The notes beneath the pieces were generated by a model. It saw only the letters and a program-made list of their open reading frames with translations. It searched no databases and was not told the DNA's origin. 64,000 bases of DNA from contig OX328108.1 of the NCBI GenBank assembly GCA_946811185.2, positions 34,904,493 to 34,968,492 on the forward strand, given 5' to 3'. Every line of letters begins with the position of its first letter. The first letter of the stretch is position 1. Positions 27,401 through 41,600 of the stretch are shown here, one piece after another. The translations under genes were made by a program, and so were the position numbers. This stretch comes from Hippopus hippopus (lineage: Eukaryota; Mollusca; Bivalvia; Cardiida; Cardiidae).

Positions 27401-30400
27401 GCGTACACAAGGTTTTTCTAAGATTTGCCCTTGTGACCTAGTTTTACACCCGACATGACCCATTTTTGAACTTGTCCAAGATATCATCAAGACAAACATT
27501 CTGACCAACTTTCAAGAGTTTTGGACTGAAAATGTGGCCTCTAGAGCGTACACAAGGTTTTTCTAAGATTTGCCCTAGTGACCTGGTTTTTGACCCGACA
27601 TGACCCATTTTCCAACTCATCCGAGATATCATCAAGACAAACATTCTGACCAACTTTCAAGAGTTTTGGACTGAAAATGTGGCCTCTAGAGCGTACACAA
27701 GGTTTTTCTAAGATTTGACCTAGTGACCTAGTTTTTGACCCGACATGACCCATTTTCACACTAGTCCGAGATTTCATCAAGACAAACATTCTGACCAAGT
27801 TTCATGAGTATTGGACTGAAAATGTGGCCTCTAGAGCATACACAAGGTAAAAGTTGACGACGGACGACGCACGACGGACGCTAGACACAGCACGATCACA
27901 AAAGCTCACCATGAGCACTTTGTGCTCAGGTGAGCTAACAAAAATATACATTTTTGGAAAATGACCAAGTAAGGTAATTTTCTTCAGTGTACTGTAATAA
28001 GATCTTATGATATCAGTCTTCCAAATCTTGTGCAGTTTTGTTATACCTGTAACTGAGTGATAAAAAATAGTGTTGTAAAGAGGTTTTGGTGTATATACAT
28101 ATAATGACAAATACAAAACAATACAATTACAACAAAACACAATGGCTAAAGATACTCTTTACTTACTCTGTAAAATCATTTTTGTCCATGGAATCAAGTC
28201 ATAGACTGAAAACTACCCTTATTTCAGAGTCATATCCTCCCACCCACTTGATTTACATTAAATAACGAAAATGAAACTTTGAATTGTGAGGGCTATTAGA
28301 TGAAAGATGGACAATCTTTGTTCATTTGTTTTGTAGTTAACCATTTTTAACAAAGTTTATGTCATGCCCTGGCAGCCGGTGCACCTATCCATGCTTTCCT
28401 GGAGTTTCTTTTTTCAGTATATCCAATAACATTCTTTCCAACTGGCTGCTTTACTACTTCATTATCTAAAAACAATGTTCAGTGTTAACAGTGGAGTGAA
28501 ATCTGATGCAAACACTTTAATAAGTCCCCTATAAGAGTTTCATGTCCAGGAAACGAAATTGCAAACCCTTGACTATAAGCCCTGTATGTTAACTTACAAA
28601 CCAAGCTACTGTGTTTAGAAGATCACTCTTTCAAAACCAAATTTCAATAAATGAAGGTCATTGTGACCTTTGACCTCTCACTGAATTGAGATTTAAGCTT
28701 CATGTTAAATAACACAGTATTAATCTTACTCTTTACCAGACATAAGAATTTGGACTTGTCCAAATGGTTGTTCAAATGATGGAATTTGTAAATGAAATGA
28801 ATAGAAACATTGTAGAAAAAGGAGAACATGTTGATTTTCTTGCGTTGTTTTAAAAAAATCTTCCAAACATTAGTAAAAACTTGTTATCATTTGGTAAAGA
28901 TTTAGAGAAAGAGTTTTCAATCGTCATGACATTTGACCTCCATGAATGACCTTGACTTTACAGATGTCACTTACTGCAGTCTCCCTGAGAGGCACATTCA
29001 CATATCTCTCCTGGACAGAGGAATTAATAGGTTATATAAGTCAGTTGTCAGAAAATAAGCATGGAGTACAATTCATCCATTACCAGAAGATGCCTTATCT
29101 TTCAGGACCTTTTGAAAACATTGTGGGAAGAGGAGAAAAATGCTGGTTACAAGCAGTTTTTCTCCTTTTCCAACAATGTGTTCTAAGCTTTCAAGGACAA
29201 ATTTCATCCTTTGACCCATCTTTCATCTGTACAAATGTTTTCATTTCTGATGCCTATAATTTAATGCTTTCAATTTGAACAAGTCTAACATATTGTGGTA
29301 AAGAGATAAAAGCTTAAACAAGTTTGCTATCATTAGCATTGATTATACATGTATTAATTTTTAGAGAACCTTTCACAACAACATTTCTCTTTCAGGTCAG
29401 TGTAGATCAAGATCACAGAGCTGATCTTGTATCTTCACTGTTCACTATGTTGAATTATTTTGGAAGTAAAACAACTGTGAAATTGAGACAAGGTCTATAT
29501 TGTCCAATCGTGTCTCTGTTGTTTTAGCTGGTGCTCTGGAGGTTCAGGTTTAAATCTGTTGATAGTCAGACATGACCTTTAAATTCAATAGTGACCTTGA
29601 CCTTAAAGGACCTTTGAGTCTTACCTTGTCTTCTAGTAAGCTTTTTTTTTTCATTTTGGACAAATCTTTACCAGAGTCAAGAAAATAATCAACAGAATAG
29701 ATCATCTATAGACATACATTTTGAATCCATAGCCATTAATGACACATCACGACAAATGAAATTTCTAAATGTTGCATTATTATGTCAATGCCCAAGTTTA
29801 TGGATGTATTTTTTCTCTGACAACAAAGGCAATGTCTGACTCATAAACAGTTTATCAAACGACACGTTAAATTTTGGCAGAGGAACGGATCAATTGAACC
29901 AGCCAACTCCTATACAGATTAATTCTTCACTAAAACCTATGTTTTGGGTACTCAAAAAAAATATTCTATTAAAACGCTTTTACTGAGCTCCCTCAACAGA
30001 TTGTAGTACATGTACTGCCTTAGACAGTTTTTATCAGTGAGAACAACATAGCACAACTCTGCCAATTCTTATGTAATTTTTGAAGAAAACAATTAGTACA
30101 GGTTAATTGACAGCAAGTTCACTTCAGACTCCCCATTTGACAAATGTGCAATGGATGCCTAAAAGACATTAAAAAAGCTAAACATGGAAAGTACAAAGTA
30201 AATAGAAAAACAAGACAAATGTGGCAAATTTCAAATTTGACATATATGTATTTCTCATTTTCTCTGTATGAATTTAGGGATTTTGCAAGATTAATTTGTG
30301 CAAGACAGACACTTAGTGTGGGATGCATGGTGTACCAAAATCACAATAGCCAGTAAACAAAATATGCCTGCAAAACCTTGAATTAGAAAGAATGCAAGGA

Positions 30401-33400
30401 TTCTAAAAGACTGTTCAAATCCATGATAAATTTATTATTGCAATGCCCTGCAAACTTTGGATATTTTTTTTTACTCACATATCAGACATACAGTATAACT
30501 GTGTTGTATCAAAATACTTAATTCTTTACCAAACGACAAAATTTTACACTGGTCCAAATTGAAAGCATTTGCAGACGACAAAATTAAAGTGACTCGAAAA
30601 TTGAAATTTGTTCTGGGAGGGTAGAAAACATTGTGGGAAAAGGAGAAAATGCTGCTTACCAGCATTTTCTCCTTTTCCCACAATTTTTTCAAAGGCTTCT
30701 TTCTCAGAGTCGTGAAAACCCGGGATTGTTTGGTAAAGGCTTCATTGAAATGCTGAAAAAAATGCAAATCTGCAAGTGGTATAAACATGTCTTAGGCAAC
30801 TCAACCAGTCTAGCACATATACCCATCTGATTACTAAGAACATATTTCATGACTTTCTGGCTAATTTTCATGCAAGAATTTGAAGGTATCAAATTATACA
30901 CTGACATAACAGAAAACAACAGTCAGAAATTTAAATCTAACTGTTCATTCACACACTTTCATTCTAGCCAACTGAGTATGAAAAAATGCATAATAATGCC
31001 AGTTAAATGCATTTACAATAAGCTGAATGATTGCTACAGAGATTCAAACATACAAACCTTTACTCTTTACCAAATAGTAAAGGTCTGGACTTGCCCGGAT
31101 AGAAACCACTTGTTGATGTTAGATTAACTCTATACAACATGACATAACTTTAGACCTGTCCCCCTTTTTATAGTAAACAACTTGTCCCAGTATGAAGTAA
31201 ATATCTTCAGTAATAACAGCAATATAATAAAATATAAAAAAAATTTGCATAACCACAACAGCGACGCAGATGCAGATAATGACAAGACCACAGCAATATT
31301 TCGACATTCCCTTAAAAAACAGCCAAGCTAAAATTCTTATAACTAGCATTTTCTGCTTTTCCCACAATGATTTCTACCATTTTTGAAGGTTAATCTCGTT
31401 ATTTGGGCTACCGTCACTTTGTCCTCTGCAAAAGCGTATTTTCCATTGGAAAAGTCCAAAACTTTGTCATCTGGTAAAGAGTAAAGAGATGTTTGCAATG
31501 AATCAAGCTATTGCAATAGTGATGTATTAGCCAAACAATCATGCAAAAGGCAGTTATGTATGGGGCAACATTTTCTACAGATTTATGTTATGTCATATAT
31601 CCCTGTACCAAACAATTCTTTGTTTCTACAAGCCAGAGGAATAAGGCTTTTCAAAACATTGTTGGTAAAAAATAAAATGCTGGTAACTAGTATTTTCTTC
31701 TTTTTCCAAAATGCTTTCTTGCCTATCAAAGACAAATCCAATCATTAGGGAAACATTTAATATATTGCCTGCAAATGCTTTCAATTTGGATGAGTGTAAA
31801 ATTTTGTGGTCTGGTAAAGAGTTATTTGTTATAGCGAACAGTGAATAATTATAATGCTGTTACTGGCTTTCATATAATGGTAGGTTAATCTTTACATGTA
31901 GCTGCTTTTTAATTTTGCAAACCTAAGTGCTTCCATTCAAATAAGAGATTCCCGAATTGGAAACATAACAAAAAATTTGTTCTACATGCTAACATTTGCA
32001 GAAATGATTAAAAGTTGATTTTATGGCTTAGTTGAACATAATTTTGTGATACTGTGGCATCACAGAACATCACTCAACACTTGTAATGCTAATAAACAAA
32101 ATGGACATTCTCAGTACGTACAAGTAATGAAGATATTTCCGTTTCAGAGCTATGTTTGTCAGATTATCCAACAAACAGGCAGACAGTGCAAATCCAAGAT
32201 CAGACTGCGTATTCTGTGCAGTCTGATTTTGATCTGCAATGTCTGCATATTAAATCAAATCTGGGTATATGGTTTTAAGAGTTCATTTACAATTGCACAT
32301 AACAAATTTGCAGCAGGGAACATTAAAAAAAGGCCTAGTACAACATGGATCATCAACATGATTTAGGTGTATTGCAAAAATATGAGAAAAAATTGTAGCA
32401 ATTAATCTGAAAAAATCCAAAGGCTTTCAAACAGTTATTCTACAATAATTTGCCACTATTTACCTCTATCTCTGCAACATTGATAATATCTGGTTGGTCA
32501 AAACAAAAGGCATCACCACCATCTAGGACCTATAATGACAGAAACAACAGTTGTTTGCTGTTACCAGTTACATGATTCATCTCCCTTTATGTCTGGCCTA
32601 AGATATGAAAATGAGCTAAACCTGTATATCATAACAATATCTGAATGTAGAAAAAAAACAAGGTGAAGACAATCTCTCCTTCACCATTCTGCAAGTGGTA
32701 GAGCATAGGAATTGTAGGCATCAAGTCTTGGGTCACCTGAGAGTGTGGGTTCAAGCCCAAAAGCTGGTCATCTAAAATCACTAGTCTTTTGGATGAGACG
32801 TTAAACTGAGGTCCCATTTAATGGTGCTATACATCGAGCACATTAAATAACCAGGATTAACTTGGGATGGGTTTCGTCCTGTATCTGCACTATCCCCCAT
32901 AACAGTACATGTATTAATAGCCTTCTGGAAGCTTCATACCTATGGGCAACAGGTGGTGACAATACACAAGTGCAAATTCAACAAGATGTCTGTTTGTAAA
33001 ACAGTCATGCCCCCCTACTGCCACATTGATACAGGAAGTGGCACAGGTCATAAACTGATATCAAAAGAATTGATTGGGGGTCATCTTTTTGATTTATAGC
33101 CCACTTCAATTGTTAAACGTGATAATCTGTCAACAGTTCGCATAATTATACACACCGCCGTGTGTATACATACAAGATTGTAAACAGTCGCCGATACACA
33201 GACTGGGTTATTGATTTTCTTTTCGGCACGCGCGTTCGACTTCCGCTTTTTCCCAGTCAACTTCGATGCTTACTACGTCCCCGATAATACGCGAATAAAA
33301 TGTTGGAGCCACAAGTTGAGCCACATATAATGATTTTTGAGACACTTTAATTTTTTTTTGAGCAAATGGCTCAAGTGGCGAACGGCAGCCCAGGTCCTGA

Positions 33401-36400
33401 ATCATCTGGTGGTCACTGTGACCTTGACCTTTCACGGATTAACCTTAAAATCGATAGGGATCATTTACACTCCAAGATGAATATCTGTACAGAATTTGAA
33501 GGACCTAGGTCAATTCTGTGTGTAGTTATCATCTGGACAAGGTTTGGTCTATATATCATTAAGTTGAAGGCCACTGTGACCTTGACCTTTGATGGATTAA
33601 TCTCAAAATCGATAGGGATCATTTACACTCCAAGATGAATATCTGTACAGAATTTGAAGAACCTATGTCAATTCTGTGTCTAGTTATCATCTAGACAAGG
33701 TTTGGTCTAAATATCATTAAGTTGAAGGCCACCGTGACCTTGACCTTTGATGGATTAATCTCAAAATCGATAGGGATTATCTGCGCTCCGAGATGAATAT
33801 CTGTGCCAAATTTGACGAACCTAGGTCAATTCTGTGTCCAGTTATCATCCGGACAAGGTTTGGTCTATATATCAACATGTTGACGGTCACTGTGACCTTG
33901 ACCTCTGACCGATTGACCTCAAAATCAATAGGGATCATCTGCACTCCGAGATGCATGTCTGTGCCAAATTTGACAAACCTAGGTCAATTCTGTGTCTAGT
34001 TATCAACCCGACAAGGTTTGGTCTATATATCAATATGTTGACGGTCACTGTGACCTTGACCTTTGACTGATTGACCTCAATATCAATAGGGATCATCTGC
34101 ACTCCGAGACGCATGTCTGTGCCAAATTTGACGAACCTAGGTCAATTCTGTGTCTAGTTATCATCCGGACAAGGTTTGGTCTATATATCAACATGTTGAC
34201 GGTCACTGTGACCTTGACCTTTAACCGATTGACCTCAAAATCAATAGGGATCATTTACACTCCAAGACGCATGTCTGTGCCAAATTTGACAAACCTAGGT
34301 CAATTCTGTGTCTAGTTATCATCCGGACAAGGTTTGGTCTATATATCAACATGTTGACGGTCACTGTGACCTTGACCTTTGACCGATTGACCTCAAAATC
34401 AATAGGGATCATCTACACTCCGAGATGCATGTCTGTGCCAAATTTGACGAACCTAAGTCAACTCTGTGTCTAGTTATCATCCGGACAAGGTAAGGTCTAC
34501 CGACCGACGGACCGACCTACCGACATTAGCAAAGCAGTATACCCCCACTTCACTGAAGGGGGGCATAATTAATCAATCTCTCCTTCAAAGCCCCAGTAGC
34601 TCAATGGTAGAGCATGAGACTTGTAAACATCAAATCTCCGACCACTTAAGGGTCTAGGTTCAATTCCCACAGCTGGCCACCTAAAATTAATTAAATGTCT
34701 TTTAGATGAAATCTTAGACCTAGGCCCCCTGTGACAGTGCTATACACTGAGCATGTTTAAAAACCAGGCATAACTTAGGATAGGTTTTTTCTTGTATCTT
34801 GCACTGTCTCATGTAACATAACCAACAGCCTTCAGGGGCCTCTCCTGTATTGGCAACCAGTGGCAACAACACATGATTGACTGATTGATTGAACTTTCAA
34901 CATTATTTCAGTCATATCATGGCAACAGCTAACATATTCATGTATGCCCTGGGTTTGACCATTATTACGCTAGGGCTCTTCATATCTTGCCCAAGGACAC
35001 TCCTATGAAAAACCCAATGCTTCCAGCGAGGCTCCAACATGGGACATCCAGGTTACCAGTCCTACACTCCACCACTGAGCCACACAGGGCCCAACAAATA
35101 AACAAAACTCAATCAATCTCTCCTTTTTGCATGGAGCAGTTGTGAACCAGAGGCGAACTGGTTAAGAAATCTATAAGTACCCCAGTGTGTATCAGTGCTT
35201 TAAATTTGGCATGTAATAGAATCACTCAGTTTATTTGAAGAAATGCTAGACTTTACACAGACTTCTTTATATCCAGTTCCTTTCTATCTAACAGTCTATA
35301 CCAAATATGCCTATAAACCAGTTACAAAATAATTCAACATGTTTGTAACTGTATGGCAAGCTTAAGAAAAACTGAAAACCCGTTTCAAGCACTTTGCTCT
35401 GTTCCTTTATTCATTTCAATAAAATTCAATCAGACTTTCTCACCTTCCTCCTTTTGTATCACTTGTACATATTTTTAAAGGGTCTAAAAATAGCCTGTGT
35501 AGTGATGACTTCTAAAACTAGTGTGTATGGTGAAACGTTTATCACATTTGTTTACCCCTTTTCCAAACAATCCCTGGTTTTAACGACATGAGGAGGAAGC
35601 ATGAAGAAAACATTATGGGAAAAGGAGAAAATGCCAGTTACCAGCATTTTCTCCTTTATCCACAATGTTTCCTACGTTGTCATTGAACTTGAGTTCATTC
35701 GTACCTCTCAATTTTGTCTTCTGCAAATGCCTTTAATTTGGAATCATCTAAAATCTTTACTTTAGAAAAAGGTTACCTCAGGAGATTGCATCAAGTACAG
35801 AAGATGCTTTCCGTGTGGATATGAACTGGCTAACTCGTATGGCCAATATATCGTTACCTCAGAGGAGTTGATCACACCTGGTCCGTTATTTAAAATCTGT
35901 GAATTTACCAACAATGTACATTAGTTGATGATAAGTTTTGGGTGTAATCAAGTTCAAAACCACCTACCAGAACAATGTTAAGTTTTTCTTTAGATTGGTT
36001 TATAACATCTTTTTCATAAGTATTTCAGATCGTTATGCCATGCTGACCAGTACACCTATTCATTTGTTCCTGTTCCATTACCCAGCACTGAGAACAGCAC
36101 TCTTTCAAAGCCACTGGCCACTTTCCCAAATATATAAGGTAGAACTAAATTTGATGAGTTGATTGATAAAGAGTCAAGAATTTCCTTGGACAGACTGTAC
36201 CTATATGATTTACTCAGGTATCTATCATTTGTTCCAAAGTTATGGCATTCTTAATTCGAATAGGTTATAGCATTATTTGCTAGGGTGATAAGCTATTTCT
36301 TCTTTTGCAACAATGTTTTCAGAATTAGTCTGTATAAAGCAATGAAAACATTGTAGTAAATACTACAAAAAGGGTCACAATTTCACACTATAACTACAAG

Positions 36401-38624
36401 GTATTGTCAGACAACCCCAGGGCTTTGAAAATACCATGACTTTTTCTTTGATTGGCTGAGCTGAAAATGGTATTTCCTATGCCATGAAATGCCAAATGCC
36501 AAGAAACTTACCGTAAATGTATGGTTTATACTGGGTCCAATCATTTGTTCTGAAGTCATGGCACTCTCTCCCCGTACTTCACCCGAGTAGGTTATAGCAC
36601 TGTCTGGCTCACTCTTACTGTTATACAAAAAGGGATGAACTTCACCTTTTATCACAAAATTCCGAGTTTTAATGACTCTGACGTAGGAGACTTGAAAATA
36701 TTGTAGGGAAAGGAGAAAATGCTGGCAACCAGCATTTTCTCCTTTCCCTACAATATTTTCTGCCCTATCAAGAACAAATTTTGTCATTTTATCTGGCTTA
36801 ATTTTCTCGTCAGCACATACTTTCACTATGGACTAGTGTAAAATTTTGTCATTTGGTACAAAGTTAAAGGGAGCTATTTCGTCTTTTTAAATCTCACTGA
36901 ACTTCAAAAATTATTTTTATCACATAACTTCCCTTGTTTTCGGTGTAATATACCCATTACAAATTTTCTTATCTTATACACATTTGATATCAGAATTGTG
37001 TGACATCATTTTTGACATCATTTTGTACGTATTTTTATAGAACTGAATGGGATTTTGTGGATGTTACCGCGGGTCCATCTGTAGATGATTCTGCATCTAC
37101 GGATCTATAATTTGTGATATATTGTTATGTGATTTTTAAAAAATCTGACATTCATTGGCATTTGAGATAAATTCTATTAAACTTGTCAAGAAATAATGTT
37201 ATTAAGCTTGCCAAAGGCTCACATAATAACATTTTCTTTAGACTCGTTTAATAAAATTTTATCTCAAACACCAACTCATGTCAAGTCCTATATATCTCTG
37301 ACTTAAGTGAGCCGATAGCTGGCAAATCATCTGGAAAGTAGAAAGGCAAAATTTGGAAGAAAGTTTTTATGGTATTTCTGTTATGGGCTATGTAGCTTCT
37401 TTAGGTACAGGGTGTTTCATAATATTTGATACATTTCAATCCTTTGTAAGTAACTTACCCGATGACTTGAATATCAGCCTTGATGTAGACAACAATAGGA
37501 ATTTTGATCATGTCTCCCATGGGAGTTGTTTCTGTACTTGTGCTGGAGGTTAAAAAACGTCAGATTGTTAACATAAAAATTTCAAAAAATTATCTAGACC
37601 TTATAGTGAGGTCAAGATCAGACTGCACAGAAAGTGCAGTCTGATCTTGGATCTTCACTGTTGGCTTCATTGCCAGATATTGACACAAACCGATTTTTAA
37701 TTAAGATGTCTGTATATTCAGTATTGATTTAGAATGTTAATTATGTTATTTTGCACTACATGGATTGAAACTTTTAATTCTAAGATGTTCATGATTGACC
37801 AAACAAAACTTTCTTTAAATCTTTACCAAACCAAAAAATTTTACACTGGTCCAAATTGAAAGCATTTGCAGACAACAAATTAAATGTTGTTAAAATGGTG
37901 ATTTCTTTTCTCGATGGGTAGAAAACCTTGTGGGAAAAGGAGAAAATGCTGGTTACCAGCATTTTCTCCTTTTCGCACAATGTTTTCAAAAGGCCTCTTT
38001 CCCAGGGTCGTTAAAAGTAGGGATTGTGTGGTAGAGTTAAGGCATTTTGACAACAGCAGTTTCCACAATTTAGAATTGTCTTTACAAATGAGCCATGCTA
38101 TGTGTTAAGGGGATTTAATGCATGTGCAGGTCAGCCCGCACAGTCCAAGCAGGCTGATCTAGGTCAAAACTTATTGCTTTTGGTAGATTTTCTGCATGTC
38201 TTTGGATGATCTACTTTAGGTTTCAGACTCTTGTTGGACAAGAGAATTTTGTAGATCCATACCTAAGTAATAACTTGCTTGGTATTACCCATCTCAGAGA
38301 TGCATTCAACCCCCTTTTGCCAGAGTATAGCACTAAAGTAGGAACTGCACATATTTTCCCATATAAATCTATAATTATTTACCCTCTGAATTAAATTTGC
38401 AGCGACTTTCAAAACATCCTTGAAAATACAGATAAACAACACTAATTAGGATTAGATACACTAATAAATTATGTGTGAAAAAACAAAGTAGCAATACAAG
38501 AATTTGCTCATTATCATTTATTTCTCCTATCAATAACTTTTCCTTTTTCCACACTGTTTTAAATAGTAATCTATGATGAGACAAAAACCCTACTTGAAGG
38601 TTGAGAAAAAACACAGAGAGCGAG

Positions 38625-38675
<51 letters not shown>

Positions 38676-41600
38676 CACTTACGTGTTGACCCAGGCCACC
38701 AGACCTATTTTTCGAACTTGCGCAAGGGTATTGTCACTGATCTCAAACAGTATATCAAATTCTGTTTTAGCCCCAGATTTGAAGGGTTTACCAAGCTCGT
38801 TGCTGCCAAAATCTTTACATTCAACCATTGTATCGTTGTGTCTGTCACAGCCAATTCCTTTCTGTGAACAAATGAAAAGTTGTTAGCATCAGATAATTCA
38901 TAGTATACCATACAACATGGATAATTTGTTTGTTTAGTGTTTAAAACTTAACAAACATACCTGTGTTTTCACAATCTTGAGGAAGAAGGCTTTTTAAGAA
39001 ATTGTGAGAAAAAGGAGAAAATGGTGGTTAGTAACAAGATTTTTTTTCCTTTTTCCTTTTTCAGAGACAAAATCAGCAAACAGTCACATTCAATTTCTCA
39101 TCCGCAAATGGTTTCAATTTTGGAGGAATCTTAAAGTCTGTTGTATGGTAAAAAGTTGATACCACTTTCACCAATGTATCAGTCATATCACAGCAGCAAT
39201 GCACCTGCTAAAATTTCTTTCAACAATACTTTGCATAAACACTCTTTCCATACCACTGGCTTCTCTTCAACATAAAGATTATAGAAACTCCTTCAGTAAA
39301 CACATAAATAAATAAAATGTTGTTTGGCACATCCATTTTTGTGTGCATATGAACTGTAACATGGACCAAGATTCTAATGAGTATTGCTGAGTATTACAGA
39401 CCTATCAATAATTATATCATTTTTGATAATGTACTTGTCCTAAGTCTTATCTCATTACCACACAATCTGAACTTTTAACAACCTTGAGAAAGAAGACTTT
39501 TGAAAGCATTGTGGAAAAAGGAGAAAATGCAGGTAACCAGCATTTTCTCCTTTTTCTCACTATGCTCGCTAGGTTTTCTACTGTATCAAAGACATCTTCC
39601 ACAATTTTAGCTATATGAAATTCGTTGGTGGCAAATCTTGAATTTTGCTGTGTGGTAAAGGGTTCTAGGGAAGATAACTCTTCAGTAAATTCAGGGCAGA
39701 CACCTGAAATTGTGTCTTGCACACCTTTAGTTCTTGTATTATAGTCATACAAGGTTTCAATACAATGACAGCAAAACACAGAGAATTTAGGGCAAAAATA
39801 TTACCGTTGTATTAACTGATGGATTGTATAGTGTTTAATGCCATTTTCAACATAATTTCAGTTACATCATGGCCACCAGTTTACCTATCCATGCTTTCCT
39901 TGTGTTTCTTTAACCAGTACTTTGCACAATGTTCTTCCCAAGCTGCTGGCTACTTTCCTACAAACAAATATACCAATGAGAATGTCCACAGACAGACAGG
40001 CTAATTTCAGCATACAGCAGAAGAGAAGAGGTAAGAGTTCCAAAAAAATTACAAACCGGTATGGATTTCTGGAACTTCAAGCCAAGTGGGTTGGTCATAA
40101 AGAAAGCGGCCTGATAAGCCACCTCTCCTGTATTTTCCAGGCTAACCTTGACCTTGAGAATATCCAACTGTCCCAGTTCTAGTTCAGCAATACCTTCTGC
40201 ATTACTGAAGAAAAAGTTTGATTGATTGAATGGTGTTTTACAGCACAAGAAACATTACTTCAGTCATATCACGGCCACAGCTCACATATTCATGTATGTC
40301 CTTGGTTTCACAAGTGCCTGGCTTAGGCTCTGAAAAATCTTACCAAGGGACAATTCCATTAAAATCTCAGTGTTTCCAGTGAAGCTCAAACCTGTAGCCT
40401 CCAGGATACAAGTCCTGCACTTTATCAGTGAGCCACAAAGGACCCCTAAAGAAAAAGTAGCACATGTATAGCCAACAAACATTTAGTATGTTGTAACATT
40501 CGTTTTCATTGGAAAATATTTACCCTTTGCCAAGCAATCCTGTTGTCAACGGCCGTAAAGAATTATGCATTTTAAAAACATTGTTGGGAAAGAAGAAAAT
40601 GCTGGTAACCAGTATTTTCTACTTTTCCCACATTGTTTTCAAACTTAGTGAAAACAAACCCCACAATTTGTACAACACTGAATTTTTTGTCTGCAAATGT
40701 TTTTAATATGGACCTGTCTTAAGTTTTGTTGTTACGCAGAATGTTACAAGGCTATAGATCACTTTAAATCTTTCCAATCAACAAAATCCTCCAAATCGAA
40801 AGCATTTGAAGACAACAAATTAAATAACACTCAAAAATTGAAATTTGTTCTGGGAAGGGTAAAAAGCATTGTGAGGAAAGGAAAAAATGCTGGTTACCAG
40901 CATTTTTTCCTTTTCCCACGATGTTTTCAAAAACGTTTTTTTTCTGGATCATCTAAAATCAGGATTGTGTGGTAAAGGGTTAAGGTCTCAAAAACATTCT
41001 ATACAAGTCTGAAGGTAAAAAACTTTTATCTAAAGAAATAAGTGAATGGTAGCTGTTGTCACTTGGACATAATACATCTAAAAGAATAGAAAGAACCACA
41101 CTGATAACCAGCTGGAATGCTGAAATTCATAGTTTTGGGAAAGAAGGCTTTTGGAAACATTGTGGTTGAAGGAGAAAATGCTTGTAACCAGCATTTCTCT
41201 CTTTTGCCCTGTCTTTGGAGTAGAAAGAACTTGAAATACTGAAAATCATATTTTTGAAGAAGAAGGCTATTGTGGGAGAAGGAGAAAATGCTGGTCTAGA
41301 AACAAACTGTAATGCTGAAATTGAAAGCTTTGAAGGAGAAGGCTTTTGGAAAGCTTAAGGTAAAAGCAGAAAATGCTGTTAACCAGTATTTTCTCCTTTT
41401 TCCAAAATTTTTCCTGCCTTTCCTAGGAGCAGTCCAACTACCTGAACCACATCTGCAGGTCTACAACTGTGTCATTAAGTAAGGATTTACCTAACAACAT
41501 GAATGGTTCAATGGTACTTGAACCAAAAGGTTACCTATATCAAACTGAAAAATATTTTGTTGATACTAACTAGTTCAAGTCTACTGAGGCTGTCATTTGT

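Noticed and set aside
26715..27798. Series of similar minus-strand frames of about 70-85 codons
   Set aside because: They follow the 145-bp array unit. The period is not a multiple of three and each frame ends by chance in the next unit.
26598..27938. CRISPR-like regularly spaced repeats
   Set aside because: Units are contiguous 145-bp tandem copies without unique spacers, in a eukaryotic intron, and no cas genes are present.
34588..34660. tRNA gene
   Set aside because: A and B boxes are present but the cloverleaf is extended and followed by a SINE body. The same applies at 32676, 48095-48165, 62240 and 62800-62945.
35840..35896. Shorter form of integrin exon 16 ending at GTAACG
   Set aside because: The following bases encode WPY and LLYL, conserved calf-2 residues, and the frame stays open to the GTAACC donor.
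38601..38911. Plus-strand frames over exon 13, one with an Arg-Glu repeat
   Set aside because: They are antisense shadows of the integrin exon and the GA microsatellite.
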